A stretch of DNA of 32,175 nt from Planctomycetaceae bacterium (GTDB taxonomy: Bacteria > Planctomycetota > Planctomycetia > Planctomycetales > Planctomycetaceae), in NCBI GenBank assembly GCA_018699955.1, contig JABISG010000107.1:1-32175 (forward strand), in the 5' to 3' direction. The notes under the pieces are model-generated. The model worked only from the letters and a program-made list of their open reading frames with translations. It ran no database searches and was not told where the DNA came from. The translations under genes were made by a program, and so were the position numbers. Position 1 is the first letter of the stretch; every line of letters starts with the position of its first letter. Of the stretch, positions 16,137 through 26,404 are shown piece after piece.

Positions 16137-17627
16137 TTATGCCAGAATTTCATTCACCACCCGCCCGGCGACGTCCGTCAGACGTTCGTCGCGGCCATTG
16201 TGGAAATACGTCAGCAGTTCGTGATCGAGACCGAGCAGATGCAGAATGGTCGCGTGCAGGTCGTTCACATGGACTTTGTTCTCTGCCGCCCGTAGACCAA
16301 CCGCGTCGGTCGCACCGTAGGCAAAGCCCCCTTTCACGCCGGCACCCGCCAGCCAGACTGAATATCCCCACGGGTTGTGGTCGCGGCCGGTTCCCTGTTC
16401 GCTCATCGGCATCCGCCCGAACTCGCCGCCCCAAATCACCAGCGTGTCGCGCAGCAAGCCGCGTTGTTTCAAATCTTTCAGCAAGCCAGCGACCGGTTTG
16501 TCGGTACGGCGGCAGTATTTGCCGTGATTGTCGGCCACGTTTCGGTGCGCATCCCAGCCACCCGTGTCACCGGAGTAGACCTGCACGAACCGCACGCCGC
16601 GTTCAATCATCCGGCGCGCCAACAAGCAACGCGTGCCGTATTCGTTCGTTTCCTTTTCGCCAATGCCGTACTGTTTTAGCGTTGCCTTCGATTCGCCGTT
16701 CACGTCAACAATTTCCGGTGCGGCGGTTTGCATGCGGTAAGCAAGTTCGTACGAGTTGACGCGTGCCGACAGTTCGCTGTCAAAGTCTCGCTGCTGCAGA
16801 TGGCTAGCGTTCAAACGGCGGATGAGATCCAGCGTTGCTCGCTGCTGTTCGTTGGAAATGCCCGCTTGTGGTTTGAGATCGAGAATCGGGTTGCTGCCCG
16901 ACCGCATGGTCGTGCCTTGGAATGTTGCCGGCAAAAATCCGCTGCCCCACGCCGGTGGTCCGCCCTTCACACCTCCGCCGGGATCGGGCAAAACGACAAA
17001 CGCCGGCATGTTGCGACTTTCGGTACCCAGTCCATACGTCACCCAACTGCCCACGCTCGGTTTGCCCATTAAAATGTTGCCGGTGTTCATTTGATAGACC
17101 GACTGCGGATGGTTGACGCTGTCTCCATGACAACTGCGCAGCACGCACAAGTCGTCGGCACAGCCAGCGACTTCCGGCAAGAAATCGCTGACTTCCAATC
17201 CCGATTTCCCGCGTGGCCGAAACGGCTTGACGGGAGGCATCAATGGGTTCCGCGCGACCTTCCGGCGGGTCATCACTTCGCCGAAGCTTTCCGGCAGCGG
17301 TTGGCCGCCGTACTTCACCAAATCGGGCTTCGGATCGAACAAATCGACATGACTTGGTCCGCCGTGCATAAACAGCCAGATCACACGTTTCGCCCGCGGT
17401 TGGAAATGCGTCGGCTTCGGGCTGAGTGGATCAGCGGGCGATTTTCCTCCCGCATCGTCCGCATTTGCCCTCGGTATCCCGCCCGTTTCACTCAACAACG
17501 AAGCGAGCGCAATCGAGCCGAATCCCCCGCCCGCCTGCATCAGGAAGTCGCGGCGAGTTGTTGCAATGGGGAAATGCCGCGAGTGGGTGGACGGGATGGG
17601 ATTTGGTGTCATTTCGCGTTCGCTCAT
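16137..17627 (-). CDS. DUF1501 protein with Tat signal
   Basis: About 496 residues with a Tat signal TRRDFLMQAGGGFGSIALAS and then the whole DUF1501 domain. Recognisable stretches are RVIWLFMHGGPSHVDLFDPK, CDDLCVLRSC-like AGCADDLCVLRSCHGDS, FVQVYSGDTGGWDAHRN and VIWGGEFGRMPMSEQGTGRDH. The fold is related to alkaline phosphatase/sulfatase enzymes: the GGPSHVD, DAH and GRDH stretches carry the His/Asp residues expected to bind metal. The start is unsure. ATG 17627 gives 23 residues before the twin arginines, and ATG 17672 adds 15 more; neither has a strong ribosome binding site. It is first of three minus-strand genes, 144 bases before the DUF1549 gene. The in vivo substrate is unknown. Confidence 0.9.
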   Translation of the reverse strand: MSEREMTPNPIPSTHSRHFPIATTRRDFLMQAGGGFGSIALASLLSETGGIPRANADDAGGKSPADPLSPKPTHFQPRAKRVIWLFMHGGPSHVDLFDPKPDLVKYGGQPLPESFGEVMTRRKVARNPLMPPVKPFRPRGKSGLEVSDFLPEVAGCADDLCVLRSCHGDSVNHPQSVYQMNTGNILMGKPSVGSWVTYGLGTESRNMPAFVVLPDPGGGVKGGPPAWGSGFLPATFQGTTMRSGSNPILDLKPQAGISNEQQRATLDLIRRLNASHLQQRDFDSELSARVNSYELAYRMQTAAPEIVDVNGESKATLKQYGIGEKETNEYGTRCLLARRMIERGVRFVQVYSGDTGGWDAHRNVADNHGKYCRRTDKPVAGLLKDLKQRGLLRDTLVIWGGEFGRMPMSEQGTGRDHNPWGYSVWLAGAGVKGGFAYGATDAVGLRAAENKVHVNDLHATILHLLGLDHELLTYFHNGRDERLTDVAGRVVNEILA

Positions 17628-17876
17628 CGTTCGGTTCCGTCGAACTGGCAGATTTGAAGCGTAGACGTTCATTATGACCCACAGATTGCCTCATGAAAAG
17701 CGGCATTGTGGCCCGAGATTACACGTGTCCACACGAAAAACGGCAAAACCAGCCCGCAGTCATTTCGATTGGGTGGCCGGACGATCCGGTTGTGCTTGCT
17801 CATTGACGGCTGACCCTCTAAACTGTTTCACTTCCCGTTTCACACTGACAGCGAACCGAATTCAGGCGGCCGACCG

Positions 17877-18200
17877 ATGCAGCAGGACATTCACCCCGAT
17901 TATCATCCCGTGGTGTTTCTCGACACAGCGACGGGCTTCAAATTTCTCACGCGTTCGACGATGAACTCGAAAGAGTCGATTGAGTGGGAAGACGGAAACG
18001 AATATCCGTTGGTCAAAGTGGATGTAAGTTCTGCGTCGCACCCGTTTTACACCGGGAAGCAGAAATACGTCGATTCCGCCGGTCGCGTCGAGAAGTTCCA
18101 AAAGAAATACAACTGGGACAAACGCCGGCAAGACGCTGCGGCCAAGGAAGAGGCGGCCAAAACCGAAGCGGCTGCCACAGACGACGCCAGCAAGTCTTAG
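17877..18200 (+). CDS. rpmE2: 50S ribosomal protein L31, type B
   Basis: A 107-residue protein. Residues 1-80 are a full L31 of the zinc-free type [41 protein letters not shown] and [20 protein letters not shown], without the CxxC pairs of type A. An extra C-terminal stretch of about 20 residues after KKYNWDKRR is made of Ala, Lys, Glu and Asp, probably a charged helix or disordered tail. It precedes prfA, a common bacterial order. A nested inverted repeat follows the stop (GCGACT 18200-18205 with AGTCGC 18238-18243); it is weak and lacks a T-run, so read-through into prfA is likely. Confidence 0.93.
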   Translation: MQQDIHPDYHPVVFLDTATGFKFLTRSTMNSKESIEWEDGNEYPLVKVDVSSASHPFYTGKQKYVDSAGRVEKFQKKYNWDKRRQDAAAKEEAAKTEAAATDDASKS

Positions 18201-18386
18201 CGACTTTCGTAAACTCGCGGACTATTCTCCCGCAATTAGTCGCACAGATGTGTTGTGCGCCTGCTGCGGGGTGCTTTGTAAAGTGTCTTTTTCCAACTGT
18301 TCGACCGCGAGGCCATCGCCGGTGCGATGAACTGCGCAGCAGTCGCAGTGTTCCGCGCGTTTACGACCGCATAATCGGCATCGATC

Positions 18387-19448
18387 ATGTTTCCCAGTTT
18401 GGAAGCGAAGTTGGAGCGGTTTGAGGAACTGCAGCAACAGTTGCAGGACCCGGCAATTGCCTCCGACCCCAACAAGTTCATTCCGCTACAGCGGGAAATG
18501 GGCGGCTTGCAGAAGGTTGCAAAAGCGGTCCGCGAATTTCACGAGTTGGAAGGCGACATCGCAGCCGCCCGGGAAATGGTTGACGAAGAAACCGAAGCCG
18601 ACGCCAAAGCCTACGCCGAAGAGGAATTGGCCGAGTTCATTGCTCGTTTGGAGCCAAAGCAGGAAGAGTTGGAAGACCTGGCCACCGCCGGCGACTCCAT
18701 CACCCGTGGCGGATTGATTATGGAAATCCGCGCCGGCACCGGCGGTGACGAAGCCGCCCTGTTTGCTGGCAACCTGCTGGATATGTACAAGCGATTCGTC
18801 GAAAGCCGCCGCTGGAAGTGGGACGTCATCGACGGACACCCCACCGAATTGGGTGGCTTCAAAGACGTGACCCTGTCGATTTCCGGCGAGGGGGCGTTTC
18901 ATCAGTTGCAGTTCGAGAGTGGCGGCCACCGCGTGCAGCGCGTTCCCGATACCGAAACTCAGGGCCGCATTCACACCAGTGCTGCAACCGTCGCCGTCCT
19001 TCCGGAAGCATCCGAGATCGAAGTCGAGTTCGGCCCCGACGATCTGAGAATCGACACCTTTCACGCCAGCGGCCCAGGTGGCCAGAAGGTCAACAAGACC
19101 GAAAGCGCCATTCGCATCACGCACTTGCCCACGAACACCGTCGTGCAATGTCAGGATGAGAAAAGCCAACACAAGAACAAAGCCAAGGCGATGCGCGTGC
19201 TTCGCAGCCGCGTGCTGGAAGCAATGCAGCGCGAGGCAGCCGAAGCGCGGGCCGACCAGCGGCGAACGCTCATCGGTTCCGGTGATCGCAGCCAACGCAT
19301 TCGTACTTACAACTTTCCACAGAATCGCATCACCGACCACCGCATCAATCTCTCCATTCACAAACTCGACCAGGTCATGCAGGGCAATCTCGACGAACTC
19401 GTCGATGCCCTGCTCGAATTCGACCGCCAGGAACGACTGGGTCGTTAA
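18387..19448 (+). CDS. prfA: peptide chain release factor 1
   Basis: A 353-residue class I release factor that recognises UAA and UAG in the ribosomal A site and triggers peptide release. The codon-reading PxT motif is PDT at 187-189, as expected for RF1 (RF2 would show SPF). The GGQ catalytic loop is at 231-233 in [16 protein letters not shown]. The N-terminal domain is a charged coiled-coil bundle (residues 1-100). Its length is normal. The start is the ATG at 18387, after a 186-base leader. The stop is 22 bases before prmC, whose product methylates the Gln of GGQ. Confidence 0.96.
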   Translation: MFPSLEAKLERFEELQQQLQDPAIASDPNKFIPLQREMGGLQKVAKAVREFHELEGDIAAAREMVDEETEADAKAYAEEELAEFIARLEPKQEELEDLATAGDSITRGGLIMEIRAGTGGDEAALFAGNLLDMYKRFVESRRWKWDVIDGHPTELGGFKDVTLSISGEGAFHQLQFESGGHRVQRVPDTETQGRIHTSAATVAVLPEASEIEVEFGPDDLRIDTFHASGPGGQKVNKTESAIRITHLPTNTVVQCQDEKSQHKNKAKAMRVLRSRVLEAMQREAAEARADQRRTLIGSGDRSQRIRTYNFPQNRITDHRINLSIHKLDQVMQGNLDELVDALLEFDRQERLGR

Positions 19449-19470
19449 AGCAAAAGGACGAAGTCTTTCC

Positions 19471-20346
19471 GTGTCATCTTCCGAACCGTGGACCATCCGA
19501 CGGATTCTCGAATGGACCATTGGACATCTCACGGAAAAGACGATCGACACACCACGGCTCGATGCGGAGATTCTGCTCGCCCACGCCTGCGGCTGTCAGC
19601 GGATTGAACTCTACACCCGCTACGATGAAGTGCTGGGCGATAAGCCGCGCGGAGTGATGCGCGAACTGGTTAAGCGACGCACGAAGTTCGAGCCGGTTGC
19701 GTATCTCGTCGGCTACCGCGAATTCTTCAGCCTCGATTTTCGCGTGACGCCCGACGTTTTGATTCCGCGCCCCGATACCGAAACGCTCGTGTTGGAATTG
19801 CTCGAACTGGCCAAGCCGTTTGGCGCACCGAGAATTCTCGACATCGGCACTGGAACCGGCTGCATCGCAATCACAACGGCGGTCAACAATCGCGCTGCGA
19901 CCGTGACTGCGGTCGATATTAGCCCACCAGCACTGAAAGTCGCCCACGCAAATGCCGTTCAGCATGAAGTGGCCGACCGATTGAGGCTGCTTGAAGGCGA
20001 CCTGTTCGCACCGCTCAATCCCGCCGAGCCGTTCGACATCATCGCATCCAATCCGCCGTACATCGCCGAGCAGGAATGGGAATCCCTCCAACCCGATGTC
20101 CGGCAGCACGAACCACGACAGGCACTTGTCTCCGGCAGCGACGGCCTCGACATCATTCGCCGCCTCATCAAACAATCGCCGGAATTCCTCGTGCCCGACG
20201 GACATCTGCTGTTGGAGATTGACACAACGCAATCCGATGCCGTCCGCCGCTTACTCGAAGCCGAGTCGGCATTCGAGAACATTCGTCTAATCAACGACCT
20301 GACCGGCCGACCCCGCGTGGCGGTTGCCAGCAAGTGCAGAGAGTAG
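19471..20346 (+). CDS. prmC: peptide chain release factor N5-glutamine methyltransferase
   Basis: A 291-residue SAM-dependent methyltransferase that modifies the GGQ glutamine of release factors. Residues 1-90 are the N-terminal helical substrate domain (DTPRLDAEILLAHACG). The Rossmann-fold catalytic domain has the SAM-binding DIGTGTG at 124-130 and the NPPY motif at 194-197 (ASNPPYIAEQEWESL), which positions the glutamine. The chosen start is GTG 19471, with AAAGGA 14 bases upstream; the reading frame is open far upstream into prfA, but family length and the N-terminal domain fit 19471. It forms an operon with prfA. Confidence 0.92.
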   Translation: MSSSEPWTIRRILEWTIGHLTEKTIDTPRLDAEILLAHACGCQRIELYTRYDEVLGDKPRGVMRELVKRRTKFEPVAYLVGYREFFSLDFRVTPDVLIPRPDTETLVLELLELAKPFGAPRILDIGTGTGCIAITTAVNNRAATVTAVDISPPALKVAHANAVQHEVADRLRLLEGDLFAPLNPAEPFDIIASNPPYIAEQEWESLQPDVRQHEPRQALVSGSDGLDIIRRLIKQSPEFLVPDGHLLLEIDTTQSDAVRRLLEAESAFENIRLINDLTGRPRVAVASKCRE

Positions 20347-20385
20347 ACTGTCGTCAACGCGAAGTGACGTAGACTAGAATTGAGG

Positions 20386-23300
20386 CTAGAACTGGGCTTT
20401 GCGCGGCGTGCTGCCTTTGCCGCCCGCCGGCTTCGTTGCCCCTGTTGACGACTTGGGTCCCACGCCCGCCAGTGATTGCACATTCGCTCCAATCGGCTTT
20501 CCTTCGATCGTCCAACGGACTGCCTTTGAAGACGGGTGCAAAGCGAAATCTGCCGGCTCCAACCCTTTTGACGGGGGCAGCGGTTTTTCCAGAGCGATGG
20601 CACCGCTGCCGTGTAGCGGTCGCAAACAGGCCGCCAATCCCCAAGCTTTGCCCCATCCAGTTTCGAACTGCTCGGCACCACCGCTCGTCTCAGCCGGGCC
20701 ATCGAGGTGTTTTCGCAGCAGGTGGGTGTAGCCATTGGCCTGTCCCCACCACTGCATCTGGCGTTCGGTACGTGCAAATGCTGCATTGTACGCCAACAAA
20801 GCCGGCCCGCTCTCTGGCGTGCCGCTGACCGGGGGGGCAAAAACCGTGTTCTCCACAACTAGCTGCAACGGTTTTGCTGCCGGCTGATTTATGGGGTCTG
20901 CTGAAACCTTGAAGAAGGTTCGCGCCGCAGACAGAGTGCTGTTTGCGATATGAGCCGCGCCGTGGATAAGCGGCCCGTCGCCTCGAATGTTGAGGTCGAA
21001 CATATCTTCGGAACTGACCAGCACACTGTTGCTGACGAACATGGCCCGCCCGGCGATGTCCAGCTGCAACAGTTTTCCAAAGCTTTTGAAGTAGCTGTCA
21101 CGAATTTCGCCATACTGCTCATAGCGGCCGGCATCCAGCGACTTGACCGCTGCCTTGGCAGGCCGTTCCCAGCGGATCAGCCCTTCCGTTCGGGAATTGT
21201 CGGCAAGCGGTCCCAAGACGATGCAATCCTCGAATGAGAAACTCCCCTCTCGGGCGACGAGCAGCCACTTCGGATAGGAAACGCTCCTGGAATTCGGAAT
21301 CCGAAATCTTCCGTGCGCAATTTCGATTCGGCCTCCTTCATCGACCGACACCAGCGCATCGGAAAGTAATCCTTCTCGTGCGGCCGTCCTTGCACTAACG
21401 GGCTTGGGTTCGATTTGCAAAGGAAGGCCTCCCGTTTGGCGAAACTCAATCCGAATCGAAATGCCACGCACCTGAATTGGACTTGATTTACGCGTTCCCG
21501 CCCCCGATGCCACGAACAAAGTGCCGCTCCGCCAATCACTTTGAGATATGACCTTTCCGAGATCTTCTTTGTTCAAATCGACTTGAATACTCCGAACCGG
21601 ATCGCTGCTCTGGAAAATCGGCGGCGGTAGAATTGGCTGCTCGGCGAGCGCGGCCACCCTCCGCAAAATCTCAGGTGACGGCGAGATGAGATCGGCCGTC
21701 TGACAACCCGGCGCACCACCATCAGTGGCGACGACTCCTTTCACTTCAGTCGTGGTCGAATCAAACAGAGCCGGCTCGGCCTCTGCGGGACTCGTCAGCG
21801 GCTGAACGGGCCACTGCAAGTTCTTTGCAAATCGCGATGATTCGACTAAACGGTTCCATCTATTCTGCCATTGCGGAATGCTCGATACTAGAAACGGCGG
21901 ATCGCCGTCGTGCTTCAGGAACCCAGTCCACCCCGTGCAGATTGACGAGCGAACCGTCCAGGTCAGATTGATGAACGATGACTCATCTGTCCGTCGGTTT
22001 TTCTGTAACGGCCAATTGCCAAGCGAGGCGAGAACTGTCTCTCCGTCCCGCTGCTGTGTTGCGAAAAGTGAATTGAGTGTCAGCACTCCGGTCGGCGGCA
22101 ATCCGCCTCCGTTGCCCCGTGCGAATTCGAATGCCGCCCTCGACGCGACGCCGGTGCATGAGACAAACCGAAGAACCCGCTCGAACGACTCTTCCCGACC
22201 GGCCCTCTTGCGTTTGACACTTGCCGCAGCAGCAGCAGACATCGATCCGCTGACCCGGATAATCGGAGCCGTTCCCGAGATGAACAAACAATTGGACGCA
22301 ACGAGATCGCATGCTGCACCACCGGCTGAAATGGCTGTCAGATCGTCTCCCCGAATCAACATTCTGTCGAGCAGCAAACGCACCTGCTTGGAAACCGATT
22401 CTTTCTCAGCAGGAAGCGACGAACGGACCACTGTCGTCCGGCCGCGGCGTTGACCCAACAGCGTGAACGAACACTGTCGAATCGCCAAGTCGGAAGCGAC
22501 CACGTCGAAAATCGTTACGAAGCCTTTCCCACCAAAACGCTCCGCCGAAGCTGCTAATTGAAGATTCAGCAACGTCAGCGAACCGTCGGCCACAGTGACC
22601 ACAGGCTTGGCGGGATCGTCCGTGTCGGGTTGCAGGACGACAACCGGCGGCCCGTTCAGCTTGCCGGTAATGATGACCTTTTGCCCTCCGCTGATCTCAA
22701 GCGGGTTCAACTCGAACGGTCCCGCACCAACCAACTGGATGACACCGCCAGCCGCGGGCAGTTGCTTGAGGGCCGCATTGATGTTGGGGTATTTCGAAAC
22801 GGTCTCGTCGGCACGTCCGACGGAAAGCGTTTGCATCCCGGCAGCGTGTCCACTGACCTGCGGACTCTCCGGTGTGGGGAATTCCACAATCCACGGCGGC
22901 ATGTACTCTTTCTCGCCGTCACGACCAATTTCAATCGTCTTGAGTACGGTCGAGTCGGCCGTCGGTCTTATGTGAACGACAGCCCGCACATCTTTCGGAA
23001 TCGGTGTCGATCCTCGCGTTGGCACATTGCCGTTCGGACGGCCATCATTGCCACCGCCACTGGTACTGCCATCCGCCGAGCCAGGAGCTGTGGGACCTTC
23101 CCCGCGCAACTCCGTTCCATCGCTCTCATCATCAAACGACGCATTACCACCGCGATCGACATTCACACCGCCACTGTCGAACACGTTGGAGAATTCCTGA
23201 ATGAGCAACACAACAAAAATCAACAGACCGGCGATTGCCCCCAAGCCGACCGCATATTTGACCCATTCGTTGCTCCCATCCGGCGAATCGGCGACCGTCG

Positions 23301-24684
23301 CGTTTGCAGCAACGCCGGTCCGAACGCCAGCCGCTGCAGACGTTGGGGTGGCTCTCTGTGACTTTCTCGCTGAACTCCTCGACGATTTCTCCGGTTTGGA
23401 TTTCGCGCTGCTTCTCGATGACTTCTCTGGCGTACCTCGCGGCGTTTCTTCCGATGTTTCCCATACTTCTGGTTCCGAGTCATCCCTCGGTCCGGTTCGA
23501 GAGGAATTTTCTGCAGTGGTCCGCGACGACTCTGCTCTCGTCTCCCGAGCTTTGCCTTCTGGTGTATCCGGTGATTCACCCGTCGTGTCCCGCCTTCTGT
23601 CTATCGAGGCATCCTTCGTCTTGTTTTTCGAGGTGTCCCGCCCTTTGTTCTTCGATTTGCTTCTCGATTTGCTTCTCGAAGTGGTCTCCGAGTCGGTGTC
23701 GGCCCTTGGTCGAGCAGATGTGTCGTGGTTCGTTTTGGAATCACCGACTTCGGAAATTGCCTCCAACAGCTTATCGGCCGACGTTGCGGTCAGCGAGTTG
23801 ACGTTCTCCAGGTCGGCGAGCAACTCGGCCGGTGTTTGATAACGGTCGGCCGGTTTTCGCGCCATCATCCGGTGCATCGTTTCGACGACGCCTTCGGGAA
23901 TCGCCTCGTTCTCGTCGCGCGGATCGGGCCGCGACTTCGAGGCGTGATTATACAACTTGTTGGTCAGGCTACCTGTGGCAAATGGCGGGGTACCGGTCAA
24001 CATGTGGTACCAGGTGCAACCCAGCGAATAAATGTCGCTGCGGATGTCGGCCTGCTTGCTGTCGCGTGCCTGTTCAGGGGACATGTAATCAACGGTGCCA
24101 ACCGTCATGCCGGCCCGTGTAATCCCGGTCTCGGCCTCGTCGTCCACCGACCGAGCCAGCCCCATATCGGTCAACTTAACCGTTCCGCTACGCTGAATGA
24201 GCAGATTGGATGGCTTGATGTCTCGATGCACGATGTTGCGTGCATGCAAATGGTCCAATGCACTGGCGACCTGCTTGACGATATCGATCGATCGCTTCAC
24301 CGTCAGCACGCCCCGACTGCCCAGCAGCTTGAAAACGTCGGTGCCTTCAACGTATTCCAGCGCGATATACAGGTACCCGTCGGCCTCGCCGGCTTCGTAA
24401 ATCGTAACGATGTTGTCGTGTTTCAGTTGGGCCGCCGCGTGGGCCTCCGCTTTGAAGCGTTTGACCAACGTGGCGTTCTTCGCCTTCTCGCGGGGCAACA
24501 TTTTTAAAGCGACAGATCGCTTCAGTTGCGTATCGAGAGCCAGATAGACCGCCCCCATACCGCCGGCGCCGATCTTCTTGCGAAGTTCGTACTTGCCCAG
24601 CTTCTGAACCGCAGGCCCACCGCCGTTTGAAGGCGTCGATGCGGCTGGCGGATCCTGACCGCCCTTGTCGGAAGCCGAAGCCAT
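20386..24684 (-). CDS. receptor-like Ser/Thr protein kinase with beta-helix-like ectodomain
   Basis: A 1432-residue membrane protein. Residues 32-292 are a Hanks-type kinase: glycine loop GAGGMGAVY (39-47), Lys61 in VALK, catalytic loop HRDIKPSN (153-160), metal site DMG (173-175, in place of DFG) and SPE (202-204). All catalytic residues are present. Residues 300-470 form a long linker rich in Ser, Arg, Lys, Thr and Glu. One membrane helix lies at about 477-496 (VGLGAIAGLLIFVVLLI). The remaining 930 residues are outside; from about 600 the pattern of short strands (KVIITGK, LTLLNLQL, FSFEDCIVLG) suggests right-handed beta-helix repeats. GGAG six bases before the ATG supports the start. Ligand and phosphorylation targets are unknown. 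Confidence 0.9.
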   Translation of the reverse strand: MASASDKGGQDPPAASTPSNGGGPAVQKLGKYELRKKIGAGGMGAVYLALDTQLKRSVALKMLPREKAKNATLVKRFKAEAHAAAQLKHDNIVTIYEAGEADGYLYIALEYVEGTDVFKLLGSRGVLTVKRSIDIVKQVASALDHLHARNIVHRDIKPSNLLIQRSGTVKLTDMGLARSVDDEAETGITRAGMTVGTVDYMSPEQARDSKQADIRSDIYSLGCTWYHMLTGTPPFATGSLTNKLYNHASKSRPDPRDENEAIPEGVVETMHRMMARKPADRYQTPAELLADLENVNSLTATSADKLLEAISEVGDSKTNHDTSARPRADTDSETTSRSKSRSKSKNKGRDTSKNKTKDASIDRRRDTTGESPDTPEGKARETRAESSRTTAENSSRTGPRDDSEPEVWETSEETPRGTPEKSSRSSAKSKPEKSSRSSARKSQRATPTSAAAGVRTGVAANATVADSPDGSNEWVKYAVGLGAIAGLLIFVVLLIQEFSNVFDSGGVNVDRGGNASFDDESDGTELRGEGPTAPGSADGSTSGGGNDGRPNGNVPTRGSTPIPKDVRAVVHIRPTADSTVLKTIEIGRDGEKEYMPPWIVEFPTPESPQVSGHAAGMQTLSVGRADETVSKYPNINAALKQLPAAGGVIQLVGAGPFELNPLEISGGQKVIITGKLNGPPVVVLQPDTDDPAKPVVTVADGSLTLLNLQLAASAERFGGKGFVTIFDVVASDLAIRQCSFTLLGQRRGRTTVVRSSLPAEKESVSKQVRLLLDRMLIRGDDLTAISAGGAACDLVASNCLFISGTAPIIRVSGSMSAAAAASVKRKRAGREESFERVLRFVSCTGVASRAAFEFARGNGGGLPPTGVLTLNSLFATQQRDGETVLASLGNWPLQKNRRTDESSFINLTWTVRSSICTGWTGFLKHDGDPPFLVSSIPQWQNRWNRLVESSRFAKNLQWPVQPLTSPAEAEPALFDSTTTEVKGVVATDGGAPGCQTADLISPSPEILRRVAALAEQPILPPPIFQSSDPVRSIQVDLNKEDLGKVISQSDWRSGTLFVASGAGTRKSSPIQVRGISIRIEFRQTGGLPLQIEPKPVSARTAAREGLLSDALVSVDEGGRIEIAHGRFRIPNSRSVSYPKWLLVAREGSFSFEDCIVLGPLADNSRTEGLIRWERPAKAAVKSLDAGRYEQYGEIRDSYFKSFGKLLQLDIAGRAMFVSNSVLVSSEDMFDLNIRGDGPLIHGAAHIANSTLSAARTFFKVSADPINQPAAKPLQLVVENTVFAPPVSGTPESGPALLAYNAAFARTERQMQWWGQANGYTHLLRKHLDGPAETSGGAEQFETGWGKAWGLAACLRPLHGSGAIALEKPLPPSKGLEPADFALHPSSKAVRWTIEGKPIGANVQSLAGVGPKSSTGATKPAGGKGSTPRKAQF

Positions 24685-25289
24685 TCGCGCTCCTCAACCT
24701 TCGCAGAGAAAGGACAACACAACATGCTGAACAATCACAGGCCGCTCAACTGAATTCGCTGGAAATGATTCTGGACCGTACTTCGTCAATACCACAAATG
24801 TGAATCGTCAACGACCGTCAGAAAGCCACTGACGAACAGCGTTTCACCGTTAAGTCGCGGCGAAACCCCCCGATCAGGATGTATTGACAGAACACGAATG
24901 CGTCTGATTTGAAATTCTGCATATTTGGAATCAGCCCACAGGATAGCAGAATCCGATCCGTCTCGTCAAAACGTTGGCACAAATTCCAGTAACTCGGCGG
25001 ATTCACTCCGTGCAATATCGCCCGATGGGTTAATCGGACAAATGATCTGGGATACGATGGAACGTTCAATCGCAAGTCGTTCGTACGACTGGATTTCGCG
25101 TGGTTTGAACCCAATAAGGCGTGTTGACCGAGACTTCGTGCGCAGATATAGTCTCAACGCCGTTGCCGGAGACGGCTGATCGGGTTGGAATTCACTTCGG
25201 CAGGTGGCGTCCCTGACTGAATTGGTCTCGTTCGCTTTGGCAATGATTGGGCGAGCGAACGCGCCGTCGGCGGCATGCGGGAATCGATT
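24685..25289. other. intergenic region between divergent genes
   Basis: A 605-base gap between the kinase gene and the nucleotide-sugar epimerase gene, which should hold both promoters. I see a TTGACA box (24884-24889) without a matching -10 at normal spacing, and a small hairpin CGTCAG/CTGACG (24816-24834). The ORFs here look random. No tRNA or riboswitch was recognised. Confidence 0.45.
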
Positions 25290-26306
25290 ATGAGCAGAAT
25301 TCTTGTTACGGGGGCGGCCGGGTTTATCGGCTTTCATGTCAGTCAGCGATTACTCGAACGTGGCGACTCGGTTGTTGGTCTCGACAACATCGGCGACTAC
25401 TACGATCCACAACTGAAACGCGACCGACTCGCACAACTTACGCCCCTCGACGGTTTTTCGTTTCAACAAACGGACTTAGCCGATCGCGATGAGATTTCGG
25501 CTCTGTTTGCCGACGAAGCTTTCGACGCGGTCGTGAATCTGGCCGCACAAGCTGGCGTTCGTTATTCAATCGAAAACCCGCACGCTTACGTTGATAGCAA
25601 TCTCATCGGTTTCGTGAACATCCTTGAGGGCTGCCGTCACGGCGGTGTCAAGCACCTCGTGTATGCGTCGTCGAGTTCGGTTTACGGCGCGAACACAAAA
25701 ATGCCGTTCTCCGTCAGCCGCAGTGTCAATCACCCGCTGAGCCTGTACGCGGCCACCAAGAAGGCTAACGAACTGCTGGCTCACACCTACAGCCATCTGT
25801 ACGACCTGCCGACGACCGGCTTGCGGTTTTTCACCGTGTACGGACCATGGGGGCGGCCCGACATGGCTTTGTTCAAGTTCACCAAAGCCATCATCGACGG
25901 CCGGCCGATCGACGTTTACAACCACGGAAAAATGCAGCGAGATTTCACCTACATCGACGACATTGTCGAAGGAGTCGTTCGAGTTGTCGATCGTATTCCC
26001 ACGCCAAATGTCGAGTGGTCCAGCGAAACGCCGGCCCCTGCCACCAGCTTTGTGCCGTACCGCGTTTACAACATCGGCAATAACAATCCCGTGGAACTCA
26101 TGCGACTGATTTCCGTCATTGAATCCTGCATCGGCAAAGAAGCAGAGAAGAACTTCATGCCAATGCAGCCGGGTGATGTGCCGGCCACATACGCCGACGT
26201 GGACGATTTGATTCGCGATGTCGGCTTCAAGCCCGACACACCGATCGAAGTGGGGGTATCTCGCTTTGTCGAATGGTATCGATCGTACTACAATGTGACC
26301 GATTGA
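25290..26306 (+). CDS. NAD-dependent nucleotide-sugar epimerase, UDP-glucuronate 4-epimerase-like
   Basis: A 338-residue extended-SDR enzyme. The NAD motif GAAGFIG is at 8-14, the active site has Ser residues at 127-130 (YASSSSVYG) and Tyr153-x3-Lys157 (YAATKKANE), and the substrate region has [16 protein letters not shown] and [33 protein letters not shown] and [10 protein letters not shown] are characteristic of UDP-glucuronate 4-epimerases, which supply UDP-galacturonate for surface polysaccharide. A UDP-glucose 4-epimerase is less likely. The start at 25290 (MSRILVTG) begins directly with the first Rossmann strand. No polysaccharide genes lie next to it. A CBS protein follows 98 bases downstream. 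Confidence 0.9.
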   Translation: MSRILVTGAAGFIGFHVSQRLLERGDSVVGLDNIGDYYDPQLKRDRLAQLTPLDGFSFQQTDLADRDEISALFADEAFDAVVNLAAQAGVRYSIENPHAYVDSNLIGFVNILEGCRHGGVKHLVYASSSSVYGANTKMPFSVSRSVNHPLSLYAATKKANELLAHTYSHLYDLPTTGLRFFTVYGPWGRPDMALFKFTKAIIDGRPIDVYNHGKMQRDFTYIDDIVEGVVRVVDRIPTPNVEWSSETPAPATSFVPYRVYNIGNNNPVELMRLISVIESCIGKEAEKNFMPMQPGDVPATYADVDDLIRDVGFKPDTPIEVGVSRFVEWYRSYYNVTD

Positions 26307-26404
26307 CAGGCGATGCGTGATGCCCCGCTTGCGGCCGGTCGCCTCGAAGCACAGCCACTCATTGTCGTTGACCGCACCAAACTCGTTGCATTGGAAACCA
26401 ACCG

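Noticed and set aside
18486..19550. 354-codon ORF antisense to prfA and the start of prmC
   Set aside because: It mirrors the codon pattern of the strongly supported prfA gene, and its translation shows no family features.
22558..23361. 267-codon plus-strand ORF opposite the kinase ectodomain
   Set aside because: It is antisense to a continuous 1432-codon gene and contains no signal or domain.
24884..24912. TTGACA box as a promoter for the epimerase gene
   Set aside because: No -10-like hexamer at 16-18 bases, and it stands about 400 bases from the start codon.
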